From Bradyrhizobium australiense (GTDB lineage: Bacteria; Pseudomonadota; Alphaproteobacteria; Rhizobiales; Xanthobacteraceae): a stretch of 64,000 bases of DNA. The DNA is taken from assembly GCF_013114825.1 (NCBI RefSeq), contig NZ_JAAVLX010000017.1:1-64000 (forward strand), given 5' to 3'. Shown here in pieces: positions 45,008 through 53,531 of the stretch (positions are counted from its first letter, which is position 1; every line of letters starts with the position of its first letter). The notes under the pieces were generated by a model. It saw only the letters and a program-made list of their open reading frames with translations, ran no database searches and was not told where the DNA came from. Position numbers and translations under genes: made by a program.

Positions 45008-45021
45008 TGTCAAAAATGACA
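45008..45021. promoter_or_regulatory. Palindromic operator candidate before the GlxA-type regulator
   Basis: TGTCA-AAAA-TGACA, a perfect 5-bp inverted repeat with 4-base spacer. A further half-site TTTTTTGACA ends just before the ATG at 45042. It lies in the divergent spacer with the dienelactone hydrolase gene, where a shared regulator would bind. Confidence 0.5.
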
Positions 45022-45041
45022 TTTATAGTGGATTTTTTGAC

Positions 45042-45971
45042 ATGACCAAAGTCGCGGTCGTTGAGATCGAGGGGTGCATGGCTTCGAGCGCGGCTATCAC
45101 CCACGACGTATTGGCGACCGCGAACCGGATCAGCGCTGCGAAACGTGTTCTGCCGTTCAAGGTGACCAGGGTGCGTTGCGGATACCGCCGCGGCGACGTC
45201 GATTTGCGCGGGATAGAACTCATCGTCGTCCCCGGTCTCGGTACTGCATCGGCGGACGAACTGGACAAGAAGTTAATGAGCCCGGCATGCCGGCGCGCGG
45301 GCGATGCGCTTACCCGGGCGTTCGGGCGCGGCGCCATGCTCGCCGCATCCTGCGCCAGCACATTTCTGCTGGCGGAGGCGGGCTTGCTCGACGGCCGGCG
45401 CGCGACCACGACATGGTGGCTCGCGCCGCTGTTCCGGCAGCGTTATCCCGACGTCGAACTCATGACGGAGCAGATGGTCGTCGCCGATTGGCCGATCGCA
45501 ACCGCTGGCGCGGCCATGGCGCAGATGGACCTGATGCTTGCGGTCGTCGGCCGGTTCGCCGGACCAGGCTTGGCGAGAGCCTGCGCCAACTATCTCCTGC
45601 TGGATGAGCGGCGCTCCCAGGCACCATTCATGGCGATTACCTACCTGGCAGGCCAGGACCCCAGGATTGCCAAGGCCGAAAAATGGGTGCGCGACAACAT
45701 CGCGCGTGACTTTGCGATCGAGGAGCTCGCCGCAGCCGTCGCGCTGGCGCCGCGAACATTTGCCCGACGAATTGCGGCGACCTGCGGCATTTCACCGATT
45801 CAGTTCGTGCAGCGGATCAGGCTAGAAACCGCGCGCTTTCTGCTTGAGACCACGCGCCTGCCGGTCGACCAGATCGCACGCCAGGTAGGATATGCGGAGC
45901 CCTCCACGCTTCGCCGGCTGATCCGGCGCGATACGAAACATCCGCCCGGACATTTCCGTCCCGTCGCTTGA
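45042..45971 (+). CDS. GlxA-family transcriptional regulator (DJ-1/PfpI plus AraC)
   Basis: A 309-residue regulator. Residues 3-185 are a DJ-1/PfpI-like (class I amidotransferase fold) sensor domain (VAVVEIEGCMASSAAITHDVL; GAMLAASCASTFLLAEAGLLDG, with a Cys at the elbow position). Residues 215-305 are an AraC double helix-turn-helix (FAIEELAAAVALAPRTFARRI; PVDQIARQVGYAEPSTLRRLI). The family controls catabolic genes in response to small metabolites. It is divergent from the dienelactone hydrolase gene, and a palindromic site lies in the spacer. Confidence 0.92.
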   Translation: MTKVAVVEIEGCMASSAAITHDVLATANRISAAKRVLPFKVTRVRCGYRRGDVDLRGIELIVVPGLGTASADELDKKLMSPACRRAGDALTRAFGRGAMLAASCASTFLLAEAGLLDGRRATTTWWLAPLFRQRYPDVELMTEQMVVADWPIATAGAAMAQMDLMLAVVGRFAGPGLARACANYLLLDERRSQAPFMAITYLAGQDPRIAKAEKWVRDNIARDFAIEELAAAVALAPRTFARRIAATCGISPIQFVQRIRLETARFLLETTRLPVDQIARQVGYAEPSTLRRLIRRDTKHPPGHFRPVA

Positions 45972-45996
45972 GCGTCTCCCGACAACGTCGCCAGTC

Positions 45997-47412
45997 TCAG
46001 CCCAATATAGCCTTCACCTCGAGATATTCTTCAAACCCGAAGACTCCGAACTCGCGCCCATTGCCGGACTGCTTGTAGCCGCCAAAGGGCAGGCTGCGGT
46101 CAAAAGGAGCACCGTTGAGATAGACGCGCCCTGCGCGGATGCGGTTGGCGACAGCGCGAGCGCGGCCAGGGTCCCTGGACTGCACGAAACCCGCCAAGCC
46201 GAACGGCGTGTCGTTTGCGATTTCGATCGCCTCATCCTCGCTATCATAGCTCATGATCGACAGCACCGGACCGAAGATCTCCTCACGCGCAATCTTCATC
46301 TGCGGCATCACATCGCCGAAGACAGTCGGGCGGACATAATATCCACGGTTGATTTCGGCGGGCCGACCCGTTCCGCCAGCCACCAGCGTCGCCCCCTCGT
46401 CGATGCCCGACCGAATAAGCTCCTGGACTTTCTGAAACTGCGCTTGGCTCACCAGCGGCCCCATGGTGGATGCGGGATCGAGCGGGTCTCCCAGCCGGAT
46501 GCTGTCGACCGCCTCGCGCGCCGCCTCGAATGCCGCGTCACGCTGCGCGCGCGGGATCAACATGCGCGTGGGAGACTGGCAGTTCTGGCCGGCGTTTGTG
46601 TAACAGGCGTGAACGCCCTGGATCACAGCCGCTTTCAGATCGGCATCGGCAAGGATGATGTTGGCGGACTTGCCGCCCAGTTCCTGCGCGACGCGCTTGA
46701 TCGTATCCGCCGCAAGCCTGGCCACTCTGACGCCGGCCGCCGTCGATCCGGTGAAAGACACCATGTCGATTTCGGGATGGGCGGCAATCGCCTCCCCCAC
46801 GGTGGGACCGTCGCCGTTGACCAAATTGAAGACACCCGCCGGAACACCGGCCCCGTGGACGATCTCTGCAAGCAACATCGCGCTGAGCGGTGCGATCTCG
46901 CTCGGTTTCAGGACAACCGTGCAGCCGGTTGCGAGCGCCGGGGCGACCTTGGAGGCCACCTGGTTCAGCGGCCAGTTCCACGGTGTGATCAGTCCGCAGA
47001 CGCCGATTGGCTCGCGGCGAATGATCCCGTTCCCCATCCCCTCCTCAAACTTGTATTGCGCCAGCACCCGCGCCGCTTCCTCGAAATGAAACAGCGCGAC
47101 GGTTGCCTGACGCTCGGTCGCGAACGTAATGGGCGCGCCCATTTCGAGCGTCATCATTCGCGCCAGTTCCGGCAGGCGCGCTCTAAAACGCTCGATGATC
47201 TTCTGTAGCCAAGACAGACGTTCTTCGACGCTGGTTTCGGAATAAGTCGCGAACGCGCGACGAGCAGCCTTGGCGGCCCGATCTACATCGTTCCGGGAGC
47301 CCAGGCTGATGTGCGCGAAGATCTCCTCGGTTGCTGGGTTGACGATTCCTAACGTTGACGGCGCGGCTGGATCGACCCAAGCGCCGTCGATGTAGAATTT
47401 CAGATTTTCCAT
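45997..47412 (-). CDS. NAD(P)-dependent aldehyde dehydrogenase
   Basis: A 471-residue aldehyde dehydrogenase that oxidises an aldehyde to the acid. Catalytic Cys is C278 (NAGQNCQSPTR) and the general base is E244 (VAQELGGKS). The Rossmann nucleotide site includes ITPWNWPLNQVASKVAPALATG and SFTGSTAAG. It is the last gene of the minus-strand operon controlled by the IclR regulator, so it probably oxidises the aldehyde released by the operon's aldolase. That link is inference. It is separated from the Bug receptor gene by an SDR relic. Confidence 0.93.
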   Translation of the reverse strand: MENLKFYIDGAWVDPAAPSTLGIVNPATEEIFAHISLGSRNDVDRAAKAARRAFATYSETSVEERLSWLQKIIERFRARLPELARMMTLEMGAPITFATERQATVALFHFEEAARVLAQYKFEEGMGNGIIRREPIGVCGLITPWNWPLNQVASKVAPALATGCTVVLKPSEIAPLSAMLLAEIVHGAGVPAGVFNLVNGDGPTVGEAIAAHPEIDMVSFTGSTAAGVRVARLAADTIKRVAQELGGKSANIILADADLKAAVIQGVHACYTNAGQNCQSPTRMLIPRAQRDAAFEAAREAVDSIRLGDPLDPASTMGPLVSQAQFQKVQELIRSGIDEGATLVAGGTGRPAEINRGYYVRPTVFGDVMPQMKIAREEIFGPVLSIMSYDSEDEAIEIANDTPFGLAGFVQSRDPGRARAVANRIRAGRVYLNGAPFDRSLPFGGYKQSGNGREFGVFGFEEYLEVKAILG

Positions 47413-47439
47413 CGTTCCCCATCCATGACCCTTATCCGC

Positions 47440-47623
47440 CTACAGGTGCCTGCCCTCATCCACCGGCGTCACCATTCCCGTCGAGCCTGTCAGGTTGACG
47501 ATTCAGGCAACCACCGCCCTTGCGACATCGTCAGGCGTGGCCGCGGCCTTCGATGCCGCTGCTGCCGCCCGTGACGAGCGCAACCTTCGGGATCAACAGC
47601 GCAGGAATTTCAATGCCAGTCAT
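47440..47623 (-). pseudogene. Short-chain dehydrogenase (SDR) relic with large internal deletion
   Basis: On the minus strand the sequence starts like an SDR (MTGIEIPALLIP, KVALVTGGSSGI with the nucleotide-binding TGxxxGI motif). It then jumps at once to SDR C-terminal pieces: TPDDVARAVVA in another frame and IVNLTGSTGMVTPVDEGRHL with a final stop. About 200 residues between these blocks are missing, and there are frame breaks. The gene once sat in the operon between the Bug receptor and the aldehyde dehydrogenase. Confidence 0.75.
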
Positions 47624-47639
47624 CTATGGCGATCTCGCT

Positions 47640-48608
47640 TTACTGCATCGCGATCTTTGCCGTCTCGATCACGGGCCGCCATTTGTCGCGTTCGCCGTCG
47701 ATGAACGCCTTGAGATCTTCCGGCGCGCCTCCGACGCCTTGCAGCGAGTTTTGCTCGAGGATGGTCTTGCCCTTGTCGCTCTTCAGGAAGGCATTCACCG
47801 CCTTGTTGACCTTCATCACGATGTCGGACGGCGTACCGGTCGGAGCCACGATCGCGTACCACGCGGTCGCCTCGAAGCCCTTGAATCCCGCTTCCTGCAC
47901 CGTCGGCACATCGGGCAGTTGCGCCACGCGCTGGCTCGTGGTCACCGCCAGCGCGCGGATCTTGCGGTCGGCTACCAGCGGCAGATAGGTCGGCATGAAA
48001 TCCATGGCGACGTTGACTTGTCCGCCCAAGAGGTCCGTGATCAGCGGCGCCGAGCCGCGATAGGGCACGTTCGTCATCTCTGCGCCGGCAAACTGCTGGA
48101 TCAGCGCCGAGGTAATGTGTCCGAGCGTGCCGTTGCCGGGATGGCCGACATTGACCTTGCCTGGGTTCTGTTTGGCATAGGCGATCAGGTCGGGAAGCGT
48201 CTTCGCTGGAAAATCCAAGGTCGCAGTAATGATCATTGGAGACTTGGCGACGAGCACGACCGGCGTGAAGTCTCGATCGGAGTCGTAAGCCAGGCCGTTG
48301 TACATGAGCTTGTTGAGCGCGATCGGCGCCGGCGTCCCGAACAGCCATGTATGGCCGTCGGCAGCCGCTTTGGCGACCGCCGTGCCACCGAGATTACCGC
48401 CCGCCCCCGCACGGTTTTCGACGATAAACTGCTTGCCGAACTCCTCGCTCAGCGCGTGCGCCACGGCGCGCGCCAGCGTGTCAACGGCGGCGCCGGCCGG
48501 GAACGGAACGACCATGGTGACCGGTCGACTCGGCCACTCTTGGGCTGCGGCGCGGTGACATGGCGCAATGGCAAGAAGGCCTATGAGGCCGAGAGAGAGC
48601 AGGCGCAT
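47640..48608 (-). CDS. Tripartite tricarboxylate transporter receptor (Bug family)
   Basis: A 322-residue periplasmic solute receptor. The signal peptide ends at about residue 22 (CHRAAAQ). The mature protein begins with the Bug signature WPSRPVTMVVPFPAGAAVDTLARAV and has VENRAGAGGNLG, GHPGNGTLGH and YRGSAPLITDLLGGQVNVAMD. Bug proteins bind carboxylates or aromatic acids for TctAB-type transporters, or act as sensors. No TctA or TctB gene is nearby, as is usual for most Bug genes. GGAGG upstream fixes the ATG at 48608. Confidence 0.93.
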   Translation of the reverse strand: MRLLSLGLIGLLAIAPCHRAAAQEWPSRPVTMVVPFPAGAAVDTLARAVAHALSEEFGKQFIVENRAGAGGNLGGTAVAKAAADGHTWLFGTPAPIALNKLMYNGLAYDSDRDFTPVVLVAKSPMIITATLDFPAKTLPDLIAYAKQNPGKVNVGHPGNGTLGHITSALIQQFAGAEMTNVPYRGSAPLITDLLGGQVNVAMDFMPTYLPLVADRKIRALAVTTSQRVAQLPDVPTVQEAGFKGFEATAWYAIVAPTGTPSDIVMKVNKAVNAFLKSDKGKTILEQNSLQGVGGAPEDLKAFIDGERDKWRPVIETAKIAMQ

Positions 48609-48651
48609 GTTTCCTCCGAGTTGTGCGCAGATCCTGCGTGGGCACCAGCGC

Positions 48652-49731
48652 TTATTCTGCGGAAAACTTGTCCAGCCCCTTGCGGCCAAGCCATTTGGAT
48701 AGCTCGTCCGCAACGGCTTCATTGTTCAGATCGGCAAAGGCGATGTGCGTGTTGCCGCGCAGACCCGCATCGGGGAGCAGCAGTACCTCGCAATCTCCGC
48801 CGTGACGGTTGACGATATCGCAAAAGGTCCGTGCCACCTTGACCGAGGCGGCCCAGATGGGACGCGTCTCGGTGTAGTCGCCGAACACCATCTGGATCGG
48901 AAATTTGGTCAGCTTCTTGAACTCGGCGAGCGGCACGGAATTGGGACCGTACGGCGCGCTCGGCTTGGGCTCGGGTCCCTCGCCCTCCGGGAAGACAACG
49001 CCCGGGGTTTCGTAGGCGACGATGCCCTTCATGTTGTCGCTTTTCGCCTTCAATGCCGACAACAACGCGCGCCAGCCGCCCGCGGAATTGGTGATGGCTA
49101 CGACGGGACCGACCTTGTCGATCGCCTGGCCGCCGGCCTCCGCCTGCAACAATGCATTCTCGAGCGTATCGAACTCGTCGTAACGGGCGCGCGTTGCCTG
49201 ATTCCAGGCTTCCTTGTCCGCCGTCGGAAACTGCAGGCCCGGATGCCAGTTGAGATAGGTCAGGCCGAAGCGCCAGGCGGCAAAATTGCGCTGATCGAAA
49301 TAATCGGGCGTGTAGGTGATCGGCTCGCAGCTCCAGTTCGCGCGACCGACGCGGGGTCCGTCCCAGAGGTAAACGGGATAACCCTTGCGTAGGAAAATGC
49401 TCTTGTAACCCTCACCGCCGTCCCAGCGATTCTCCCACACCTTGGTGCTGGAACTGTGCCACATGATCAGGCCGACGCTGCGCCTTTTCGCGGGGATGAA
49501 GTATTCGATGTAACCGTGGTCGCAGGAGAGCGTCTGGCCGGGATCGCCGGGCTTGGTAATGACCTTGCCGCCCACTTCATACGCGCCCGTCGATTCCAGG
49601 ATGATCGGCGGCCTCGGTGGCTTGCGCCCCTCTTCAGCGAAGGCGGTGCTGCCAAGTCCGGTAAACAACAATGCCGCGGCAAACGGCTGCAACAGCTTGC
49701 AGCCCTTCAAAAGGCTTTTACCGCAGTTCAT
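48652..49731 (-). CDS. Secreted alpha/beta hydrolase
   Basis: A 359-residue exported hydrolase. Signal peptide about 1-32 (TAFAE). The nucleophile elbow is S216 (ITNSAGGW), the acid is likely in VFGDYTETRP, and the His is probably in GNTHIAFAD. The Trp-rich segment GPRVGRANWSCEP and DQRNFAAWRFGLTYLNW resembles the esterase family of large periplasmic alpha/beta hydrolases acting on esters or lactones. GGAGGAGG is well placed before the ATG. It belongs to the IclR-controlled operon and may open the substrate before transport. Confidence 0.85.
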   Translation of the reverse strand: MNCGKSLLKGCKLLQPFAAALLFTGLGSTAFAEEGRKPPRPPIILESTGAYEVGGKVITKPGDPGQTLSCDHGYIEYFIPAKRRSVGLIMWHSSSTKVWENRWDGGEGYKSIFLRKGYPVYLWDGPRVGRANWSCEPITYTPDYFDQRNFAAWRFGLTYLNWHPGLQFPTADKEAWNQATRARYDEFDTLENALLQAEAGGQAIDKVGPVVAITNSAGGWRALLSALKAKSDNMKGIVAYETPGVVFPEGEGPEPKPSAPYGPNSVPLAEFKKLTKFPIQMVFGDYTETRPIWAASVKVARTFCDIVNRHGGDCEVLLLPDAGLRGNTHIAFADLNNEAVADELSKWLGRKGLDKFSAE

Positions 49732-49790
49732 GGTCTGCCTCCTCCCCAAAATCGTGCGCGCCGCTTTTCGCGGTCTTTGCGCTTGCCTTG

Positions 49791-50762
49791 CTAGGCCGCG
49801 TCCTGCGCGGTCGACTGCATCGCCGGAAGATTCAGAAATCGCGCCGCGTTGTCGCTGATGAGCTTCCTGATCGCGGTGCGCGACATCTGCAGATCAAGCA
49901 GGATCTGGGTGATGCTGCGGAAGCCGTCGACCGGGCGCTGCGACCCCTGCAGGCCGAGGTCGGACGACAGAATCGTGTTGTCGACGCCGGCCACTTCGAT
50001 CAGGTGCGCCAGATCATCCGGGCTATACTTCAAGGATTTGCCTTCGATGAACATGCAGATCGAATGCTCCATCTTGACCCCGCGCGCGACGAGTTGGCGG
50101 ATATCGGTGTCGTTGCAACCGACGATGTAGGTCGGATGGTTGACCATCATCTTCTTGACACCGCGCCGCGCCGCCTCGTCGAACAGGATGTGCAATTCGC
50201 TGGCCGGCAGGTGACCGCCGGCCAGGATGATGTCCGCCTCGGCAATGAGATCGATCACCTTTTTGGTGTCGTCCGTGAGCTTACCGTTGGGGTCGAGCGC
50301 GGAGAGTGGAATCGGATCGAGCATTCTTTGCGAGGTCTTCGGAAACGTCGAATTTCCGGCCGCCATCGCCTTGATGTGGTTCGCGGCCGACAGCGTCGGC
50401 ATCCAGACGATCTTGCCGCCGAGCTTGATGGCGTGGTCGACGGCATGCGGGTTGATGCCACCCGAGGCATTGTTCAGCACGATGCCGGAGAACAGCTTCA
50501 CATTGGTTTCGGGGAACAACTTCTCCAGCAAGATCGCGTGCGCCATGCCGGCATAGAAGTGATCCTTGTAGAGCACGGCGCGGAATTTCGCGGCCGCCGC
50601 ATCAAGCAGTTCCTCGTGATGATCGAGGATGCGCGGCATGGCCGCCGGGCCGCTATGGCAGTGCAGATCGATCGCGCCGACCAGGAGCTCGGCGACTTCC
50701 GCTGCCCGCGATAGCGGCGGTAGCGGCACCGTAGCGGGATAGGACACTTGCTTGTCGGCCAT
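49791..50762 (-). CDS. DUF6282-type amidohydrolase-like protein
   Basis: A 323-residue protein resembling metal-dependent amidohydrolases. AIDLHCHSGPAAMPR (about 30-44) has the HxH metal motif, a lysine lies in VLYKDHFY, and further His occur in MVNHPTY and EHSICMF, with SSDLGLQG near the end as a possible metal Asp. I match it to the DUF6282 family from its N-terminal pattern, without a search. Reaction unknown; hydrolysis or decarboxylation of a cyclic acid is plausible. The upstream gap is 22 bases. Confidence 0.8.
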   Translation of the reverse strand: MADKQVSYPATVPLPPLSRAAEVAELLVGAIDLHCHSGPAAMPRILDHHEELLDAAAAKFRAVLYKDHFYAGMAHAILLEKLFPETNVKLFSGIVLNNASGGINPHAVDHAIKLGGKIVWMPTLSAANHIKAMAAGNSTFPKTSQRMLDPIPLSALDPNGKLTDDTKKVIDLIAEADIILAGGHLPASELHILFDEAARRGVKKMMVNHPTYIVGCNDTDIRQLVARGVKMEHSICMFIEGKSLKYSPDDLAHLIEVAGVDNTILSSDLGLQGSQRPVDGFRSITQILLDLQMSRTAIRKLISDNAARFLNLPAMQSTAQDAA

Positions 50763-50784
50763 GGTCAGGGCCCTTTCGATTACG

Positions 50785-51726
50785 TCAGACGGCGGACTTT
50801 CCGGCGGGGGCTTGCGCGGGCATCGGATAATCGTCCTCGTTCAGCACCCAGCCCGGCTTGGCCGAGAAATCCAGGCGCGGCGGGCAGAAAATATCGACGA
50901 GAACATTGAGCTTGGGATCGACTGCCTGCGAGGTGTGGATGGCCGGCGGCGGAATCACCGCGATCGAGGGCGACCCGCAGCTCTCGTGATCGTCCTCGCG
51001 CCACTGAGCCATATCGGTCGTCCATGGCCAGCGCAGGTGGTGAACAAAGGTGCCGGCCAGCGCCAGCGAGCATTGCTCAAAATCATCATGATGGTGCGGC
51101 GACATCTTGCTCGGATCGCGCGGGCCGTTTCGAGGCTCGAGGAAATTCACCATGAAGGTCGAGCAGCGGAAGATGCGGCCGAACCGCCCCGGCGTGGCCG
51201 CGACGTCGAGACTGTAGGTCCGGACCTTTGGGCCACCGGTCGCCTCCGGCCACGGCTCGAACGGCGGCAGATTGGGATGTGGCGTCGCATAGGACGCGGC
51301 GTTGGAGCACAGTTTTGCGAGATCTTCCGATCGTGTCGTCACCATGCGTACCACCTTGGCAGCGCCGAGCAGCATGATGGAGCTTGCGCCCGCCGGCACG
51401 AAGCTGATGGAGTGACCATTGACGACCTTGCGATCATTGCCCCAGACGATCTCGGCGCCGGCACCGGGATCGGGAAGCAGCACGACATATTCGTCGGGCT
51501 GGTTGGTCCGGCTCAGCACCGCGCCCTTGTCGGCCTCGCTATAGGCGATGATGAAGTTCTGGCCGCGGGCATACCAGGTACGCGCGCCGTTCTGATTTTC
51601 AGCCGGCGGCGTTTCGTGGAATTTCGCATACTCGGCGCCTGCAAAGTGGGTGGCGGCGGGTTTTGTGCCGACGGGCGTGGCGGCGAGCGCAGCGCGCGGA
51701 TCAGTGCTGTGGTACATGCGAACCAT
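50785..51726 (-). CDS. Cupin-like protein of the catabolic operon
   Basis: A 313-residue soluble protein that looks like a double-cupin. The C-terminal half has a metal-site pattern: SPHHHDDFEQCSLALAG (His-His-His...Glu) and a later His in PPAIHTSQAVD. The N-terminal half has beta-rich cupin spacing but fewer metal residues (NGHSISFVPAGASSIML). Roles could be dioxygenase, isomerase or decarboxylase. It overlaps the end of the upstream aldolase gene by 26 bases (17 if the internal ATG at 51717 is used), so translation is coupled. Confidence 0.72.
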   Translation of the reverse strand: MVRMYHSTDPRAALAATPVGTKPAATHFAGAEYAKFHETPPAENQNGARTWYARGQNFIIAYSEADKGAVLSRTNQPDEYVVLLPDPGAGAEIVWGNDRKVVNGHSISFVPAGASSIMLLGAAKVVRMVTTRSEDLAKLCSNAASYATPHPNLPPFEPWPEATGGPKVRTYSLDVAATPGRFGRIFRCSTFMVNFLEPRNGPRDPSKMSPHHHDDFEQCSLALAGTFVHHLRWPWTTDMAQWREDDHESCGSPSIAVIPPPAIHTSQAVDPKLNVLVDIFCPPRLDFSAKPGWVLNEDDYPMPAQAPAGKSAV

Positions 51727-52516
51727 CCGTGGTAACGAGGGTCTTGAATTCGGTGAGCGTTAGCGCCGCAGCCCGGCGCATCTGGCCCTGATCCGACGAG
51801 ATGATGAAGGCGCTGGCGCCGAGCTCGGCGAAATCCTTGGCTTCAGCAGAACTCGCGACCATCACGCAGACCGGCTTGGCGACTGTCTTCGCCGCCGCAA
51901 TGATCCTGATAACTGCGTTCTTCACGGACGCGTCGGCCGATGATTTGGCGCCAAGTGCGACGGTGAGATCGCCGCGGCCGATGAAGAAGCCGTGGATTCC
52001 GTCGACCGCGGCGATGGCGTCGATATGATCTAGCGCTTCCGGGTCCTCGATCATCGCAATCGCGCAAACCGACGCATCCTGCTCATCGACGAGAGTCCAC
52101 ATCGGCGTGCCGCCATAGGCGCCGGCGCGGGCCGAACCGGAATAGCCGCGCCGTCCGCCGCGGTAGCGTGCGGCGGCCGCGATCGCGCGGGCCTTCTCAA
52201 CCGTTGCGACATGGGGCACCAGCACACCGGACGCGCCGCAGTCGAGGCAGGACAGCATCTTGGCCGGGTCGTCCGACGACACCCGCACGATGCCCGCGAC
52301 ATTGCTGGCGCGCGCGGCCAGCAGCATGACGTCGGTCATCGCGCGATCGATCGGCGCGTGCTCCTCGTCGATCACGACGAAATCGTAGCCGAGCGCGCCG
52401 AATATCTCGGTCGCGTGCGTCGTCGGCGTCTTGACGAACGAGCCGACGACCACCTGCCGCGCGGAGAAGCGGCGGCGGAACGACGAAAAATGCGGCCTGA
52501 CGACGTCTCCGGACAC
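51701..52516 (-). CDS. HpcH/HpaI-family class II aldolase
   Basis: A 271-residue aldolase, cleaving hydroxy-keto acids to pyruvate or a related 2-keto acid and an aldehyde. The metal and base residues lie in FVVIDEEHAPIDRA (H53 as base), and CGASGVLVPHV, RRGYSGSARAGAYGG and AIAMIEDPEAL follow the family pattern. The start is a GTG at 52516 with GGAGG 6 bases upstream. As first gene of the minus-strand operon it is divergent from the IclR regulator 135 bases away, so it is likely under its control. Confidence 0.92.
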   Translation of the reverse strand: MSGDVVRPHFSSFRRRFSARQVVVGSFVKTPTTHATEIFGALGYDFVVIDEEHAPIDRAMTDVMLLAARASNVAGIVRVSSDDPAKMLSCLDCGASGVLVPHVATVEKARAIAAAARYRGGRRGYSGSARAGAYGGTPMWTLVDEQDASVCAIAMIEDPEALDHIDAIAAVDGIHGFFIGRGDLTVALGAKSSADASVKNAVIRIIAAAKTVAKPVCVMVASSAEAKDFAELGASAFIISSDQGQMRRAAALTLTEFKTLVTTDGSHVPQH

Positions 52517-52629
52517 GGCTGTTCCTCCACGGCCATCTGCACGGGCTGTCTTCAGAAGACGGGCTCCGACGTGGCTTGGCGAAAACCATTGCAGGCAGGG
52601 CGCCGGTCGGCCATAGCTATTCCGCCGTG

Positions 52630-52644
52630 TTCCACTAGGTGGAA
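52630..52644. promoter_or_regulatory. Palindromic operator candidate for the IclR regulator
   Basis: TTCCAC-TAG-GTGGAA, a perfect 6-bp inverted repeat with a 3-base centre. It lies 7 bases before the regulator's ATG and 114 bases before the aldolase start, in the divergent spacer. IclR proteins bind such short palindromes; whether it represses or activates cannot be told. Confidence 0.55.
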
Positions 52645-52651
52645 TTTTTGG

Positions 52652-53431
52652 ATGCCGCTCAAGTCCGACACCGTCGAAGCCGCTTCGCGCACGCTCCTCT
52701 TGCTGGAGGAGCTCAACCGCCACCGCGTCACCTCGATCGATCGCTTGCACAAGACGACGGGGCTGCCGAAATCGACCGTGGTGCGATTGATGAAGTCGCT
52801 ATGCACGATGGGCTATGCCGCCAACGACCGGCGGCAGGGCGGCTACGCGGTCGCCTCGCGGGTCAAATCGCTGAGCAACGGCTTTCACGGCGATCCGCTG
52901 GTGGTGGAGGCCGCGCGCCCCTGGGCGCTCGCCTTCACCAGACAATATCATTGGCCGATCGCCATCGCCGTCCTTGATCGGAGTTCGGTCGTGGTCCGCT
53001 TCAGCACCATTCCTGACAGCCCGGTCTCGCCGTTCCACGGCACCCTCAACATGCACTTGAGCCTGCTCGGCCGGGCGCTGGGGCGCGCCTATCTGGCGTT
53101 CTGTCCGATGAGCGAGCGATCGATGCTGCTCGACATGCTGGCCCGGTCGCAGCAGGCCGAAGACAAACTCGCCACCGAACGAAGGCGGGCATTGGCTTTG
53201 CTGGCCACGATCCGCAAGCAAGGCTTCGCCGAGCGTGACCCGATGGTCGAACCGCGCTCATCGAACACCATCGCGCTGCCCATCATGGTCAATGGGCGCG
53301 TGCTCGCCACCGTCGGCATGACCTATTTCACCTCGGCGCTCGACCGCGCCGATGTGATCGGGCGCTACGTGCCGTTGGTGAAGGGCTTAGCAGACAATAT
53401 TGCGGCGAGTGTGTCGTCGTTGCAGGAATAG
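52652..53431 (+). CDS. IclR-family transcriptional regulator
   Basis: A 259-residue regulator. The N-terminal winged helix-turn-helix (about 5-70) reads SRTLLLLEELNRHRVTSIDRLHKTTGLPKSTVVRLMKSL. The C-terminal IclR effector domain (about 90-255) binds a small molecule, with VVRFSTIPDSPVSPFHGTLN and GRALGRAYLAFCPMSER. It is closest in pattern to MhpR-like members that control aromatic catabolism. It is divergent from the seven-cistron region on the minus strand, and a palindrome sits in the spacer. The frame stays open upstream, but the winged-helix alignment favours ATG 52652. Confidence 0.9.
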   Translation: MPLKSDTVEAASRTLLLLEELNRHRVTSIDRLHKTTGLPKSTVVRLMKSLCTMGYAANDRRQGGYAVASRVKSLSNGFHGDPLVVEAARPWALAFTRQYHWPIAIAVLDRSSVVVRFSTIPDSPVSPFHGTLNMHLSLLGRALGRAYLAFCPMSERSMLLDMLARSQQAEDKLATERRRALALLATIRKQGFAERDPMVEPRSSNTIALPIMVNGRVLATVGMTYFTSALDRADVIGRYVPLVKGLADNIAASVSSLQE

Positions 53432-53531
53432 AAGCTGCAACAGTGAGCCGGTCCGGAGAAACGTAGCAAGTTCAGATGATGCGACCAGCCGTGATCAATC
53501 AGCCATCGAGCAAGACGCCGCTCCGCTCGCT

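Noticed and set aside
52211..52651. 147-codon extension of the IclR regulator
   Set aside because: Runs over the aldolase gene and the operator region; the winged-helix domain begins at 52652.
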